A stretch of DNA of 64,000 bases, from NCBI RefSeq assembly GCF_009730915.1, contig NC_052474.1, positions 5,367,501 through 5,431,500 of the forward strand, read 5' to 3'. Positions 10,651 to 24,749 of this stretch are shown here, piece after piece; position 1 is the stretch's first letter; each line of letters begins with the position of its first letter. The DNA is from Dioscorea cayenensis subsp. rotundata (lineage: Eukaryota > Streptophyta > Magnoliopsida > Dioscoreales > Dioscoreaceae). The translations under genes were made by a program, and so were the position numbers. Under the pieces are notes generated by a model. It saw nothing but the letters and a program-made list of their open reading frames with translations. It had not been told where the DNA came from and ran no database searches.

Positions 10651-13600
10651 ATGGCGGATCCCTACTGGAGATACCCTGCAGTTGATGGCCGAGGTATCAC
10701 TTTGCCTCTTTCATCCCTCCCTCTCTCGTTTTTAGTTTCTCAATCATTAATTGAACTCTCGAACCCTAGTTTTGGTTTCATCACATGTAATCGTTGATTG
10801 GATTTGAAAGTGAATTGGTCTTGAATTGAATCTTGAATTGAAGACATCACTAGTTTTAGTTCTGGTTATTAGTTCTTTTCCCAGAGTGATATTTAATTTG
10901 TGGTGGTATGATCCTACTTGTGATTATATGAACTTGATATTTTTCTTTGTTTTTATCTATTTATCATGTATTCATGCTATGTTGTTTAAGGTTTGATTTA
11001 GGGAAATACTGAAGATAATCTTGCATATATGGCCATTGTCCTGGTGACGATATATTTTCCAGTTCAGAGATCATAGTGCTGAAAAGTTTCATTTTTTCAC
11101 TACCATGTTTGTCATCAAATCTCACTGGTTTTAGTCACTAGTTTTTGGCGAACGGAGTATCTGAGAAATCTTGCATAATTGCTTTGGTTTTTAGTAAGAT
11201 TTTCATTTCAGCTGTCACTAGTTTTAGTCACTGAATTTTGGATATTATTCTCTGTTGCTGATAGTTTCCAGTGATACGCTATTCTTTTCTTTGAGAAATA
11301 CGAACAGGCCAATTTTTGTTTATTGTGTTTTTGGCACCAGGGGACTTCAATCTCCTGACCCCTTACTAGGAGAGAAAATGTCTTACTTACTCGTTTGTGA
11401 ATTGTTTTCAGGTAGCGGTGTGCTCTTGTGGCAATATGAGGCTCATAGTTAGCTACTTGGATTATTATCGTCTTTCTCATGTATTTGATGTTTGATGTTA
11501 ATAAAGACAATCTTGGAGTTTTTATCGTTTTCCTTTGGATGATACATTATGCTCTCCAACAATCCCAATAATTACACCATTTTATGTCTATGATTCGCAC
11601 TTTTTAGATGGCCTTTATGCATGTGTTTAAATCCCTTTTAGATGCATCTGAGAAGCATTTGCATTTTATTATATCGTTTACCGTATTTCGTTGATTTTAC
11701 TCACATTTTATCTTGCATGCATTGCTCGGAAGCATCAAAGACTAAGCCATTGTATAATCAGCTTAGAGAAAAAGTATGGCTAATGACTGGCTTCAATTTC
11801 GAGGCTTTATTTTGATCTTTTTCTCTTTATTGTGACAGATGCAAATGGTGCCTATCCTAGTCATTTTCCGCCAGATGCTTCAAGCTTTCCTGGCCATCAT
11901 TTATTGGGCAGTAATAATCCACCAGCAACACCATCAGAATTCTCACATAGTAATGTATGTCTTTTGTTAGCAGTTTTATAAAGATTCATATACATTTGGT
12001 TATTGTTTGGTGTCAACAAAATCAGTCTGATTATTCAGGTATTGCCACTTCGAGCAGGAGGATATACTGTGAATGATCTTGCAGGAATTTCTACCCCTGT
12101 TGCACCAGGTATCAGTGGATTGGCTTCCGGAGCTAATATGAGAGGCTTTTCTCCTTTAGAAGGTCAGACTTTGGTCAGAAGAGATGTTTCATTGGGAAGA
12201 GAACCTGATATCACAGAAATCGAACGACCCAATCCTCCGCGGATACCTGATGGTCTTTCAGATAATGAGTCCAATGTTTTATATGTAGATTGTCTTCCAA
12301 CTGACTGCACAAGAAGAGAAGTTTCTCGTATCCTTTCTATTTCTCCTTGTGGCTTTATGTGTTCCTTGGAATGATTTCCTTCATCTCTATTCCTTAATAA
12401 TGTTTTGAAGATCTTTTTCGTCCATTCATTGGCTTCAAGGAAATCAGGGTTGTCCACAAGGAGCCTAGACGGGTAAATATATTTGGCTGGCCTTACTCAT
12501 ATGAACCATCAGATCAATATTTCTTTTGCACCTTCCCTTAGTCTATCAGAGCTAGATGCTTCACACTTCTTCTACTATGTCACCATTTCTCTATAATGAC
12601 TAGTTTTGTACTTGTTTAATTATATCCATTGTCTCTATATATTTTAAAAATCTAGATGTCTGGTGATTCTCTGACAGTTTTGATTGAAGATACAAGCTCT
12701 TCAGGATTTACCTGATCTTTGATGTCTTTCTTTCTTTCTTTCTTCTTTTTGTACACCAAAAATTTTATTTAGATTTCATATATTTTATAGTGGAATATGT
12801 TCAAGTAATTCACTTTTCAGAACATTTTGTTTTGCAGGCTGCAGAAAAGGCACAAGTGCTGTGCTTTGTTGAGTTTAAGGATACCAGGTGTGCTTTGACT
12901 GCTATGGAAGCTCTTCAAGGTGCATCCTTCACCACCATTAGTCACTTGTTATTAATCTTCAGTTATTAGATATATTGTTGCTTGAGTACAAAGACTTACA
13001 TTTAGCAGCAGGAATTATTATTTGTTTTTTGTTTAATTTCTCCATTGTTCAGTATATTTTCAGTAGATAGCTTACATGTCAGTTCAGTTGGCTTGGTATT
13101 TTGAAGTTAAACCATCCCTCTCAATACATCCAACTTTGCGTGGCGGGGATTGGACTTGAAATGTATACTTATTGTTGCCTGAATTATGTTTAGTAGTTCA
13201 TTATGTGCATGTGAAATAATCTCATGCCTTCATAAATGAAGTGTATTTATAGAAAAAAGTGCAGTTTATATGCTTTACATTAGAAATCTTGTTTCATTTT
13301 TATCAATTTAAAAAAATGGCTGAAGCTGTGTCTATTCTTCCTAAGCTGCAAAAGATTTGTACACCGTGACCTTCTCTTTCTTGGTTTTATTGGAAAATAG
13401 CATGAAATCTTTTGTGTAAACTAGTGTTCTACATAATGTTGATCTTTCATTCTTGCAATTATTATCTCTATTTTTACTTGGGAGCGGATATATCTGTTTA
13501 TTCTTTACAGCAGCCAACTTGTGTTAAACATTAGACAAGTTATACTGTTGTGTAGCCTGCTTTCAATTGGGTAAATATTAAATTCTCCATTTTTATGTTT

Positions 13601-14774
13601 GATGTGATATAAATGGGATCAGGTTATTCTAACAACCACAACCTGTTTCTGTTTCTGTAAGGTTGGTGTTGTTAGGCAGTGTTTTAAGTATATGCTCTAT
13701 TTAACATAAGATTTATGAGGTGCAATGACAAATGTTATGTGGTATCTCAAGAGGCATGTATCTGTGCTGGCAACTTGAGACAGCTTCTGGATGATGCCTT
13801 GTGTACTTGCTTCTTCAAACCTTGACTCATCATATGGAATCTTAAATGTCTAGCATTAAACCTCATGAGAAGAGGAAAAGACTTGTGCAGTTTAAGCCTT
13901 TAAGGAGTACCAACTTTCAGGGCACTGTTTTTTTGTGATGGTTAGAAAGAGTAGAGAAAACTCATGCAAGGCAATTTTACTGTAGAATCTGTTTGGCATT
14001 TGAATGGAGTTGGGAAGAAGGGTACTTGGTATTATATTGTAATGTGAATGTTGGTGCAAAGGTGTAAGTTATGTCAGATCATTAATTGAGTGTCGTCTGA
14101 GACTCTGAGTTAATAATCAAATGCCAGATGAAAATGAATAGCCAGCAAGAAACTGATTAAAATTCCTTCTTTTATTGTGAATTCTACTACTAACTAAATA
14201 CGTCTTTAATGATATGCATTTTTCATGCATGTAGTGAACTATGCAGTTGCAGGATATCGAAGAACAAATCCAATGGCAACATCAAGACGTTGATATGATC
14301 GAGAAATAGGACATGTTATTTGACCTTACCTTGGATTTTGTATTATGAAATTCTAGTGGTTTGATGCTTTGATTCAGTTGAAGACAAAGTTTGCCTTGAT
14401 CTTCATTCCATTTTGTCCTATTACTTTGTATATTTGCTTCTCTATCTCTTATTGTCTCTCATCCACCTTATTCATTGCTGGAGCTGAGCAAATTGGTTAA
14501 AGGAACCTTTTTTTTTTTGGGTGGTTGGCACTTCTGAATTTGAGCCATTTTCAGCAATTTTCATCTATGATATCAATTTTACAGTTCTTATAAACCACAA
14601 GCAAGTTATGCATCTTTATGCAGTTTGTGTTGGCTGACTGTTTCCATCTGGTTTTCTGCAGGATACAAATTCGATGACAAGAAGCCGGATTCACCAACCC
14701 TAAAGATTCAGTTTGCAAAGTTTCCTTTTCATCCACCTGGTTACGATGATCGAAGACGTGGTAGTGTGCACTAA
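10651..14774 (+). CDS. RNA-binding protein, nuclear-speckle (NSR/RBP1) type
   Basis: Single-RRM protein of 234 residues, most like plant nuclear speckle RNA-binding proteins (NSRa/NSRb; RBP1 in Medicago), which modulate alternative splicing and bind long non-coding RNAs. Six exons close exactly in frame: 10651-10693, 11839-11954, 12039-12327, 12411-12472, 12838-12919 and 14662-14774. The N terminus MADPYWRY is characteristic of the group. The middle (residues about 15-130) is low-complexity. The RRM spans about 134-215, with RNP2-like VLYVDCL and RNP1-like VLCFVEFKD, which resembles the RBPMS-type RRM. A short basic tail RRRGSVH follows. Start: first ATG, preceded by GACC. Intron 5 is 1.7 kb. 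Family confidence is good; the specific ortholog name is from memory. Confidence 0.85.
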
Positions 14775-16740
14775 ACCCTTTAAACATCCCCAAATGCAAG
14801 TTCAACAACTCAACAGTCATGAAGAGCTTAAATTCACACACATTATGGTGCGTATGCTACTATGCTCTAGTAATTTTCTTGTTTGGGATGTTAAACTGTC
14901 TTCATTAGATTATTATTTATAATCTGTGTCTTAATCCCTGTCATCTCCAAATTAGATATATATTGAATACAATCTCATCTCATCTCCTTGAGCCCTTCCA
15001 GCATGTGATACTGCTTGCAATGTGCTATTTTAAAGCTGTTTTTTGAAACTTCAAACTTATGTTTTACTATTCAATTGCTACTTAAATCCCTGATTGGTGT
15101 TATCAGATGCAGTTTTTTTCTCTTTTTTTGAGCACAAGAAACATGCACCCCCGGCATGTGTTTGTGTTTTTGACTTGTGCACGTGCAAAGCACGTGATCC
15201 TAATCAAGTGACATATTGACGATAGGGTGGACTGAAGCAATGTCATCCACTAAATAATAATTAGTGTAATTAGAAAGAAAGACTAACAACCTCAACACGT
15301 GGACTAATCAAAGTTGGACTTTATTGTATCTAATTCCACTCTGTGTCTTTCCAGCGAAGGCCATCAAATCCTCTTAAACTTATTAAATCTTTGACTAATC
15401 TAATCCCTAATCTTTGGTTAGTCCTACCTAGTAATCTGGCCCATTATTGATTGCTAGACTTCCATATTTATGCAGGTCCAATTCCTTATATAAGACACCC
15501 GTTAACATCCATACCTTTCCCACCTTTTTAAATTTATTTATTTTTCTTTATGCTTTTCAATCTTATTGGTCTACCATGTTTGTTAAACAAGCAACGTGTC
15601 ACTAGTTCTTTGCTCAAAAGGCCCGGTTTAGTCATACCTCTCCTCTAACCACAATGACACGTACACCCCGTAGCACAATAACTACTTTGCGTGTGCCGGA
15701 GGAACACGGGACCATCATTGAAAGGAGCAGGACACGCGGCATAGTTTTATTGGACTGACGGGGTGGAAAAAGGATGGTAGGTACGGGTTGCGGTCAGTAT
15801 TGACGGTGCTCTTAGGGGCCGTCAAATCGTGAGTTGGACGCGTGGCGAAGATCCCGTGACGGATGCGACAGGCCTGTCGGGTTAGGGACGCGTGTCCAAA
15901 CGGTGGCCCGGACACCCCCTTGACGCTGTTTACTCTCCGTCAACTCTCCATCGACCGTTAGCGATATTTATTATTTAGTCCTCGTGTAATTTATGCACCC
16001 TGTCCTTACAATTTTTTTAAATGCCGTGCGTTTCCTCCAAACAGTGCCTCGTTTCGTACGCAATGGGTTATTATAATATTATTATTATTTATTATTATTA
16101 TTATTTTAACTTGCTTACAGCGCAAACTAAGACAGCATAAACAGTTGAAAATTGAGTAATTCATTATATATATTAATATATATGGCAGAAAAGTATCAGT
16201 GGCAAGATTTTTATTTTATTTATTTTTGAATAAATTTGTTAATCAGCAAGAATTATTTATTTAAATATATAAATGTAATTTATATGATAATATATTATTA
16301 ATTATGCATTTTTAGGTTGATGTACAAGTTTTAAAAATCTTTTTCTATTTTAATACACTATTACAGAATAGAGAATTTTGTACCAATGTTTATGGATATA
16401 TATATTTTGAGAGAGATGGAGAAGACACTATAACTTTTAACAATGGTTTTTGTTTATGAATATATAATATAATAAAATTTGTCATTAATTTTTATTTTTT
16501 ATATTTAAATTCTGGGCTGATAAGAGTATATTAAAAAAATATTTTTGGATAAATTTTTTTCTTTCTTAAATACAAGATCGAACGTTTGACTTCGGTGTGT
16601 GCAATAAACATGAAAGAAAGACCCTTATAAATATGAACTTTATGAGGGTGTAAAAAGATCTTTGTAATTATTTAAAAAATAAATAAAAAGAAGGGAAACG
16701 CGAATATAAATAAGCTTAGAAGATCGGATTCCTCCAGAGA
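14775..16740. other. 3' UTR and intergenic DNA with ACGTG-rich part
   Basis: The first few hundred bases are probably the 3' UTR of the RRM gene. From about 15100 the sequence holds several ACGTG or CACGTG cores (near 15180-15200, 15297 and 15590) and a GC-rich patch at about 15690-15930. The stretch 16050-16700 is very AT-rich. No gene is seen. Confidence 0.5.
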
Positions 16741-16750
16741 AAGAGATTTA

Positions 16751-16970
16751 GTCACGTGCGACATGACAAGCCACGTGTTCAGCATTATTGGCCAACCCAC
16801 CCACCAGAGGATCGCTTCATCTAACGGCACTCATTCCATCATCTCATCAATCGCTAATCACGAGGAAGTCTCCTCCCGGGACCCACTACGACAGTGACCC
16901 TTGATGCCATGTCTTAGAGAGAGAAATTAGTTAGAAATGCGTTTGAACCCGTCTTTTTACGACACGTGTT
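16751..16970 (+). promoter_or_regulatory. ABRE cluster upstream of the PP2C gene
   Basis: Three ACGTG-core elements, GTCACGTGCG (16751-16760), CCACGTGTTC (16771-16780) and GACACGTGTT (16961-16970), lie shortly before the probable start of transcription (about 16990-17030). Clade A PP2C genes are known to be induced by ABA through bZIP factors that bind such ABREs. Regulation here is inferred, not shown. Confidence 0.6.
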
Positions 16971-17603
16971 TACTTTCTCTCTCTCTCTTCAGGCGCGCGC
17001 ACACACACACTCTGTAGAGCTCTCCTTCGATCAACCTCCAGCCAAACAAAAGAGATAATAGATTCAGATAAAGAAACGAGAAATCATCTCCTTCTCCCTT
17101 CTTCTTCTGCCCTTCGATCCCTGGTAAGCCCTAATTGCATCTCCGTCTTTGTCTCAATCTGCGCCATTATCGCAGTGGATGTTGCTTTCTGTGCTTTCAT
17201 GGCGGTGGTTTTTTTTTTAAAATATATTTTGTGTTTTTTGTGGTATTTTTTGGGTAGTGGATAGTGTTGTTGAGGCTGAGAGGGGTTCCTTGAGATTCAG
17301 GGAACCTTTCGGTGGGTTTTCCTGTGATCCGAGGTTCTTCCAGCTTTTCACCTACTCTTGATCTCCTTTTTGATGGGTTTTGTCGTTCTTTGCCGTGGAT
17401 TTTTGGTGGAACAGGGGCTGGGTTTGGGGTGTTGAAAAGCTTGATCTGGGACTGTGGTGAAACCCTTGGGAGAGGGGATTTGGGGGATGGGAAGGCGCGC
17501 GGAACCCGTGAGCCGCGCCGGGGGAGTATTTCGGAGTCATGAGGAGGAGGAGGAAGAGAAGGGATTTGCTGAGCAATGAGGATCTGTTTAGGGTTTGGAG
17601 TTG

Positions 17604-20600
17604 ATGGAGGAGATGGCGCCTGCTGTGACCCTGCCGTTAAGGATTGGCAGCCCTCTCTGTGATAATCCGATGGAGATCACGAGACTCAAACTGATGACTG
17701 ATACTGCCAGTGTGATGTCTGATCCGATGGCCATTGAGGAACAGCGGGGAGTTCCGGCGGACGCTGTGGCGGAGGAAGATGGGACCGGAGATGATCTTGA
17801 AGTACGGACTTTGCCCGCAAGTGATGATGATGAGGTGCTGTCTATTGGGCCAGAGCCGGAGACGGAGCTTTCGGCCGGGAGCTCTTGCTCTATGGTTAGC
17901 GATTGTAGTAGTATTGCCAGTGCTATGGAGGACTCGTCGGGCCTGGATGTTGTTTTTGACTCTGGAACGTTGAGTTCCGCTGATGTCGTGAAAAATATTG
18001 GCGCTGTTGGTGATACCATTCCTGGGCCGCCGTTGGGAGATTTGGCAGTTAATGTGCTGCCTTTGTCTGCTGAGGATTCTGTTTCCAGAGTGTTGTCAAT
18101 TGGTGAGCCAACTGTCCAGGGAAACCAGAACAGTGGGACTGGTGGACGGAGTGTGCTTTTGCGGGATTATGTGCCACTGTGGGGATCCATTTCAATCTGC
18201 GGGAGAAGACCGGAAATGGAAGATGCGGTGGTGGCTGTGCCCCAGTTCTTTGATATTCCGATGACGATGCTACCTGCTGACCTTGTTGTAGATGGCATCA
18301 ACGCTGATTTGATATCTCTGCCTGGTCATTTCTTTGGAGTTTATGATGGGCATGGTGGAGCTCAGGTTTGCCTCTGTATGCTTGATTTGTGCTTTGCAGT
18401 TCCAGAAAATTTCATTAGGTTTCAAGCTCTGTATGGGATCCACTTTCATTGCAGGTTGCTAACTATTGCCGAGAGCGTGTACATCTGGCATTGGTTGAAG
18501 AGTTGAGAAATATAAGAGCGAGCACTGGAGGAACCAGCAGGGATGATTGGCAGAAACAATGGGAGAAGGCCTTCATCAGTTGTTTTCTGAAGGTTGATGA
18601 TGAGGTTGGTGGGAAAGTTAGTAGAGGTGCTTCCGGAGGTACAAGTGATGTATCTGGGGAAATCAGTACCAGTCTGGATCCTGCTGGTATATCAGAACCT
18701 GTTGCGCCAGAGACTGTGGGATCTACTGCTGTGGTTGCTGTTATTTGTTCATCTCACATTGTCATTGCAAATTGTGGGGACTCTAGGGCAGTCCTCTGTC
18801 GTGGGAAACAGCCTGTAGCTTTATCTGTCGATCATAAAGTAAGGCCTGCTTATGAGGTTTGGTTTGTGTAGCTGATGAATGAAAACAATACCTCCTATGA
18901 GTGACCATTTCCTTCTTTATGCTTCAGCCGAACAGGGATGACGAGTATGCTAGAATTGAAGCTGGGGGAGGCAAGGTTATTCAGTGGAATGGATACCGTG
19001 TCTTTGGAGTCCTTGCAATGTCAAGATCAATTGGTATATATCCTTCTCCTCTTGTGGGAACAATTTAACATTAGTAGAGTGAGTAATTGCTGAATTGTGA
19101 GCCATGTTGATGCTTATGATTTCCCATTTAAGTGTCATTTTATTTAAGCACGGATGTGAATTTGCATATACCAAGTGTGTGCTTTTTCCTAGGGGAGAGG
19201 AAATGTAGCTTATTTCAATGAAAAGTGAATTTGTGATCAAGTTTAATATGCTGACAACAGAGTGGGATGGCGTTTGTTTTAGTGTTGCAAGATCTCTGCA
19301 CATGTGTTGTACTAACAATGAACTCTATAACATATTTGGGTAACTCCTGTGAAATAAGGGTTGATCACCTGGTTGCTGTTTGGAAAAAGATGTTAAAATG
19401 AGAAAATTTAAGGTATCTATTGAATTTGAGAAAGGGTGGTGGGTGCATTAAAAGCCTTTCAGATATGTTTGTGATTATATTTTAACTGAGTGGTCACTGT
19501 AGATATAGGCTGGATGAGAAGTCTGCCTTCCAAGAAGTTCAAGTGACAACAATCTCCTTTGAGATAAGTTTAATATAGAGTTTGTAATTTTGCTATTCGA
19601 ATTGTGCCTTTGAAAATCAAAATTAAAATTTAGGTGATTTGGTGGCAATTTGATATGAATTTGAGAATGACAGGAATATTGTAGATATCTAGAGGATGAG
19701 AACCTAAGACAGATATTATTATATCTGTGGACCTGTATTTTAGTTTTGTTGTCATATCAAGCATATCATGGGGCTTTAGGCAGTAGTCATACATGTCCTC
19801 TGTGGAAAATCGGGCTGCTTCATGTTTTAATTGCAATATATTGGCTTTCTTGAAATATAAAAAAGATGTCGCTCTCATTTAGCCATCTTTGGCTAACCAT
19901 TAATATTTGACAATTAAAATGTAATATTTCTCTTTTGTTTTGTTTTATTTTGGTGCTTGCATTAGTCTTATATCTAAAGGAATTTCCTTTATCCTCTATT
20001 CATTCTGCAGTAACACTATACTGCTGCCCAATATCGACATGTTGGATGTCATTTGCTTACTTGTGCATGTGCCCTGAACTCTCTTCCTTTAGGTGTTTGT
20101 TAATGGTAGCAGCCTTTCCTAGTTATCATATAAATTTTATGTGGCTGTCTTTAATGATTCTATACCTTATCTCTTTTTTTACCTTCTTCTCCTACAAGTA
20201 TAATATAAAAAGTAGATCCTTTTCCCAGTTATCCACCATCCAAAACATTCTATTTCTGCATTCTTAACTTTGATGGGTATTCAAATCATCACAGTTTTCA
20301 GCTCTGCACAATATAGGTGTGCCGGATGTTAACCAAATGATTTCATTTGGTGTTTTTGTGGTAGCATGGATGATTTGCTCTTCCTAATGACTGTCACACC
20401 TTCTGTTAATTAGATTAGAAATATTTGTCAATAATGACAGGCAAAGTTGATTTTGATTGTGCATCCAAATATACTTGATTTAAATGCGGATAATAAGCTT
20501 TCTTTTTTAATCAATTGAGCTAATGCTCCTTTCATGATCAAAGAGTACTTTATATGCATCATAAGTGAATGATAACTTTTTTCTTTTTTTTTTTTTAAAT

Positions 20601-23508
20601 TTTGATCAATTATAAATCATGCCATGAGACAAAAGTCGAAATCCCAGAATGATGAATAGTTGTTATTTTGGTCCTTTTCTTTGTTTTTTGAATGTGGGGA
20701 AGGAAAACTTTGGAAATATCTAGAGCCATTATCTCTTCTTTGGTTGGTATTATAAGTGAGGGTGTGAGCTAAGAGGTGACTATGTTCATTATTTTACAAA
20801 GCCTCATTCTAATATTGGGTTATTCTAGATGGCGATCATCTTGTTCAAAGTGATACTTTTGCTGATTTAGGGATATGGTTTATCCCAGCCACAATTATCT
20901 TAGAAGATTTAATTATTTAAATAAATATATTTTTTAAATTAATAATTATGAACATCTATTGATATTAATAATTAAGTAAACTCAACCCAAATAAAAGTTT
21001 TCTAGCATCCTCTTTGATTGAAAACAACTAGCCTTTACTTAAATTCCTGGAGTGAAGAAATATGAAGTGAGTAAATGTAAATAATTTGGAATTATATGTA
21101 GATCACATCCAAGCGTGGAATTGGTGGTGAAGGTGAGCATTTATAATATCTTAGTTTGATTATGTGTTTTACCGCAAAGTTATAAATTCTCTCCTAGTAC
21201 TTCAGCTTGTTTTTGTTCACACCAATTCAACAGTCAAGTTGGTTCTAAAGGATAACTCTTATGTGGATTTTGGTCGAAAGCGATATCTAGGGAACATGAG
21301 TGCTCTAATGTGACACTTAATTTGGAGGAATTGAAAGATGCTGAAGATGTTATGATTGAAATTGAACACTTTAGTACAAATTTTGAGATGGGTGCCAATC
21401 TCGTTGTTAATTGGTCTCTGATTTCGGGAGGCTAATTGCTTAACAAGAGTTGTAGTATGGAGAGAACTAAAAACTTATATGAATAGAAGATGCTAGTAAG
21501 CATCTTAACTGAACAGTGAACATAACATAGATAAGGATTTACTTGAACCATCTATTTATTTTGCATATTCCATTCTGGGAGGCAGTTGGCAGAAGGCTCC
21601 CTTTCTTGGCAATTACCGACGTAAGAAAAGCTCTGAGTTCAGAAGCTTTTCCGGCCAACATTCGTTTTTGATGCCTGATCCCTTGAAATCCCATTTGAAC
21701 TGGAATCAAGATAGCTTGTGAGTGGCTTAATATGGCTTTGATTTAGTAATATCCTATTAAGAGTAGTGTATTTGCCATAAATTTATAAACTAAAGATATT
21801 TACTTTCTCACCTCGGTGGTTTAGAGTGACATATCAATTTGGGCTTTTGTTAGTTATTCAAATCTGAGAGGCATTGAATATAGTTGCTATCATTTGGACT
21901 TTATCTTTGTTCGATGCCAGTCAGATCAATGGTCTAATCTCATGACAAAATTTAGTTTTGCTCAAGTTTGAACTAGTTTACACAATTTCAGTTTGTTTAC
22001 AGTGTGACATGTTGCCTGAATCCCCCTCGAGGCTAGAAAAACCTGACCTTCTGCGTGCTTTTTACATTTATGCCAATTAATTAATTAACCTTTCATTTTG
22101 TGTAATGTTCATGAAAATTTTGAATGTGTAAATGCCATTTCAATTTTATCTTGAGCAATCTGATCGTTACATGTCCTTTCTGTTCTTACTCTTTATTTTT
22201 CAAATTTATTTCATACAGTTTTTAAATTATTGCAAAAATGGTATTACATGTGCTTTCTAGGGATATATATTGTCTTAAACCCCTTTTGACCTTTAAGCAG
22301 ACCATTTTTCTTATTGCCCTTTTTATCGTTATTACAAAAAACTTGATAAATAAAACTAGGCAACAGATAAGGTATCTTCCGGTCAAGTGAATCTTCATGT
22401 CAATGCTAGAATTATTTTTTCAGGATTTATGACTGGCCATATTTAGTTTTTGTGATATGATAGGGTAAAAGATTATAAACATTGAGTTTTCTGGCATAAT
22501 ACCATCTGAAAATGGTACTTTGAAAACAACGTGCAATAGTTAAGCCTATTGTTTAGGCATATCAATTTTTGGTGCATATGAGGTTTTCATAGATGCATTG
22601 GCTGCAAGCAGAGTGCCTCAATAGCCATATGATAATATGATGCTATATGATAGAAGCTCAGAGCAGCTGGCTGTACATGAATCTGCCTAATATTTATAGC
22701 CTAGCGAAACATACTCTTATGTGGTTTGAAAGTTTACCTGTTAGCTGAACTGCTAATAACTAGTAAATATGTGTTGCTGCATAATTTTCAACGGATAAGG
22801 AATATCTTTCATCAGAAAACAAAGATTAGAATGCAAGATTACAGACAGTTTGATGCTTTTATGAAAGGATATTTTCAATTCTTTTATTTCATAATTGAAA
22901 TACCTGGCATGCAGTTGAATATCATGTTAAGCTACAACTACCATTGCTGCCTCTAATCAAGCACACACCATCTGATAATGCTGCCAAGCCATAGATGAAA
23001 CTAAAAAGTCGTCATTTGATATGTTTCGAAACTACATTGCCATGCCATGATCATTCCCATGATCTCATCAAATTGACAGTGCAAGTACTGTTTAAACTAC
23101 ACATGCTAATTGTTATGATCAAACTTTTATGTAATTAGTGACCTTAGATATTGTCTTCATTCAGGGGACAGGTATCTGAAACCATGGATCATTCCTGACC
23201 CAGAAGTCACAGTTGTTCAAAGAGCAAGGGAAGACGAATGTCTAATTCTAGCTAGTGACGGCTTATGGGATGTCATGTCCAATGAGGAAGCATGTGATGC
23301 AGCCCGCAGACGGATTCTGCTCTGGCACAAGAAGAATGGTGCCACTGCCACACCATGTCTCATCCAAAGAGGCGAGGAAGCTGATCCTGCTGCTCAAGCA
23401 GCTGCTGACTACCTTTCCAAACTTGCCATCCAGAAGGGAAGCAAGGATAACATCTCGGTCATCGTAGTGGACTTGAAAGCCCAGAGGAAGTTCAAGAGTA
23501 AAGCTTGA
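17604..23508 (+). CDS. HAB1: Clade A protein phosphatase 2C, HAB1-like (ABA co-receptor)
   Basis: Ser/Thr phosphatase of 531 residues (Arabidopsis HAB1 has 511). Without ABA, this family dephosphorylates SnRK2 kinases; ABA-bound PYR/PYL receptors block it. Four exons close in frame: 17604-18365, 18455-18838, 18928-19033 and 23165-23508. The N terminus MEEMAPAV matches HAB1-type proteins and is followed by a divergent acidic region. The PP2C domain starts near residue 200. Metal-site motifs are VYDGHGG (246-252), [20 protein letters not shown] (about 415-425) and DGLWDV (449-454), ending [14 protein letters not shown]. The receptor-lock Trp in [11 protein letters not shown] is present (W402). 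The start is the ATG of MEEM; the leader probably has an intron (donor near 17122). Intron 3 is 4.1 kb, far longer than the others. Confidence 0.93.
19034..23164 (+). other. Large intron 3 of the PP2C gene
   Basis: A 4131-base intron with GT donor (GTATATAT) and AG acceptor (TTCATTCAG). It is AT-rich, with stops in all frames over most of it. I found no transposon ends and no recognisable gene inside. A somewhat less AT-rich stretch near 21200-21700 may be old inserted DNA, but I cannot assign it. Confidence 0.6.
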
Positions 23509-24748
23509 CATGGTAAGTGGTCATGAGTTGGACTAGGAAACTGTATGATATCAAACTTCAACTTATCTTTTACTTTTTCACAATTAATATCACCCATCTG
23601 TTATTTTTCCTGTTTGGGCCTTGAGGGTTGTCCGAAAATCATATGCTGCCCTGTTTGTGCTGTAGGATCTTTTTTCATGCTAAAATACAGTACTTTTATG
23701 ATCCTGGTCACTGAAACTATGTAATTTCTTTTTGCTCACCTGGGGCTGTGTAGCTGGGCATTGTAAAGTTGAGCTATTGCAGGCATAACTGGTGGGGAAA
23801 TGAAGATGCAATGCTGGGGATTGTTAGAGCTTCTCCACACAAGTTCCAAGGCTCTTTGAGGTATTATTTTGAGTTCATTCTACCCTCATGCTTCTCTTAC
23901 CTGTTTAACTCTATAATAACTTGGATGATCAAATGCCGGAGGGATTCATACAGTAATTGAGTTCTATTTCTCTATTTTTCTGTATCGAAGTCACTGGCTC
24001 TCATGTATATATTTTTTCTGTAAACCATCTGAAGGGAATTTTATGTTGTTTGTATACTTGTTTCTTTGTATGGAGAAAGAAACCTTCAATGTATGTTAAT
24101 ATGTTTCCTTTGATTGGTAAAGGTTCTTGCTTGTTTTTAATTTATTATTGAGCTCTTTGTCATATTCATGGATCGAGGAGGGGACCTTTTTTTCCCGACG
24201 TCCTTTTTGAAGTGTAGTTTTCTTATGATGGATTGTTCAGGAATCAGGATGCTTCGCAGAAATTTTATTAGTGAAATTAATCAGGCTATCAATATCACAA
24301 GAGGAAGAAGAAAAGCCCTTAAATTCAACGTACTGGATCAGCCTATTTAAATCTTTAGTTAAGTGTGAGATAATCATTTTTTATCTTAAGGTCAGTTTTA
24401 AATTGTTTATTGCAATTATTGTAAAATGATTCAATTTGTCATTATCTAATAATTTCAAATTTTATGGTACACCATAATAATAAAATAAATTCCAATCCAA
24501 GGCCAATTTTAGAATTTATAGTTATCCGTAAATTCCAATTCAAGTGTCAGATTATGCCTAGGTTTCGTAATATAAGATTTTCCAATTTTCCCAAAGACCA
24601 GCACAAAATTTTGCAGATTAACTTGCATTACTTTGAATCTCACTATTTTCTTTTGATTACTCTAACCATAAATCATACTAAAATTCAGTGTTGAACAAAA
24701 ATAAATAAATAAATAAGAAAGCTCTTGTTCTTCATGTTACTTGGGAAA
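23509..24748. other. PP2C 3' UTR and intergenic DNA
   Basis: Spacer between two plus-strand genes. The first several hundred bases are likely the PP2C 3' UTR, and a splice-like AG precedes GCATAACTGG near 23780. The rest is AT-rich and holds the promoter of the first HDAC gene. No gene or element was recognised. Confidence 0.55.
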
Positions 24749-24749
24749 A

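Noticed and set aside
17588-18019. 143-codon Ser-rich minus-strand frame
   Set aside because: Antisense shadow of PP2C exon 1.
21100-21760. Possible old coding fragment inside the PP2C intron
   Set aside because: Less AT-rich than its surroundings, but stops occur in all frames and I recognise no domain.
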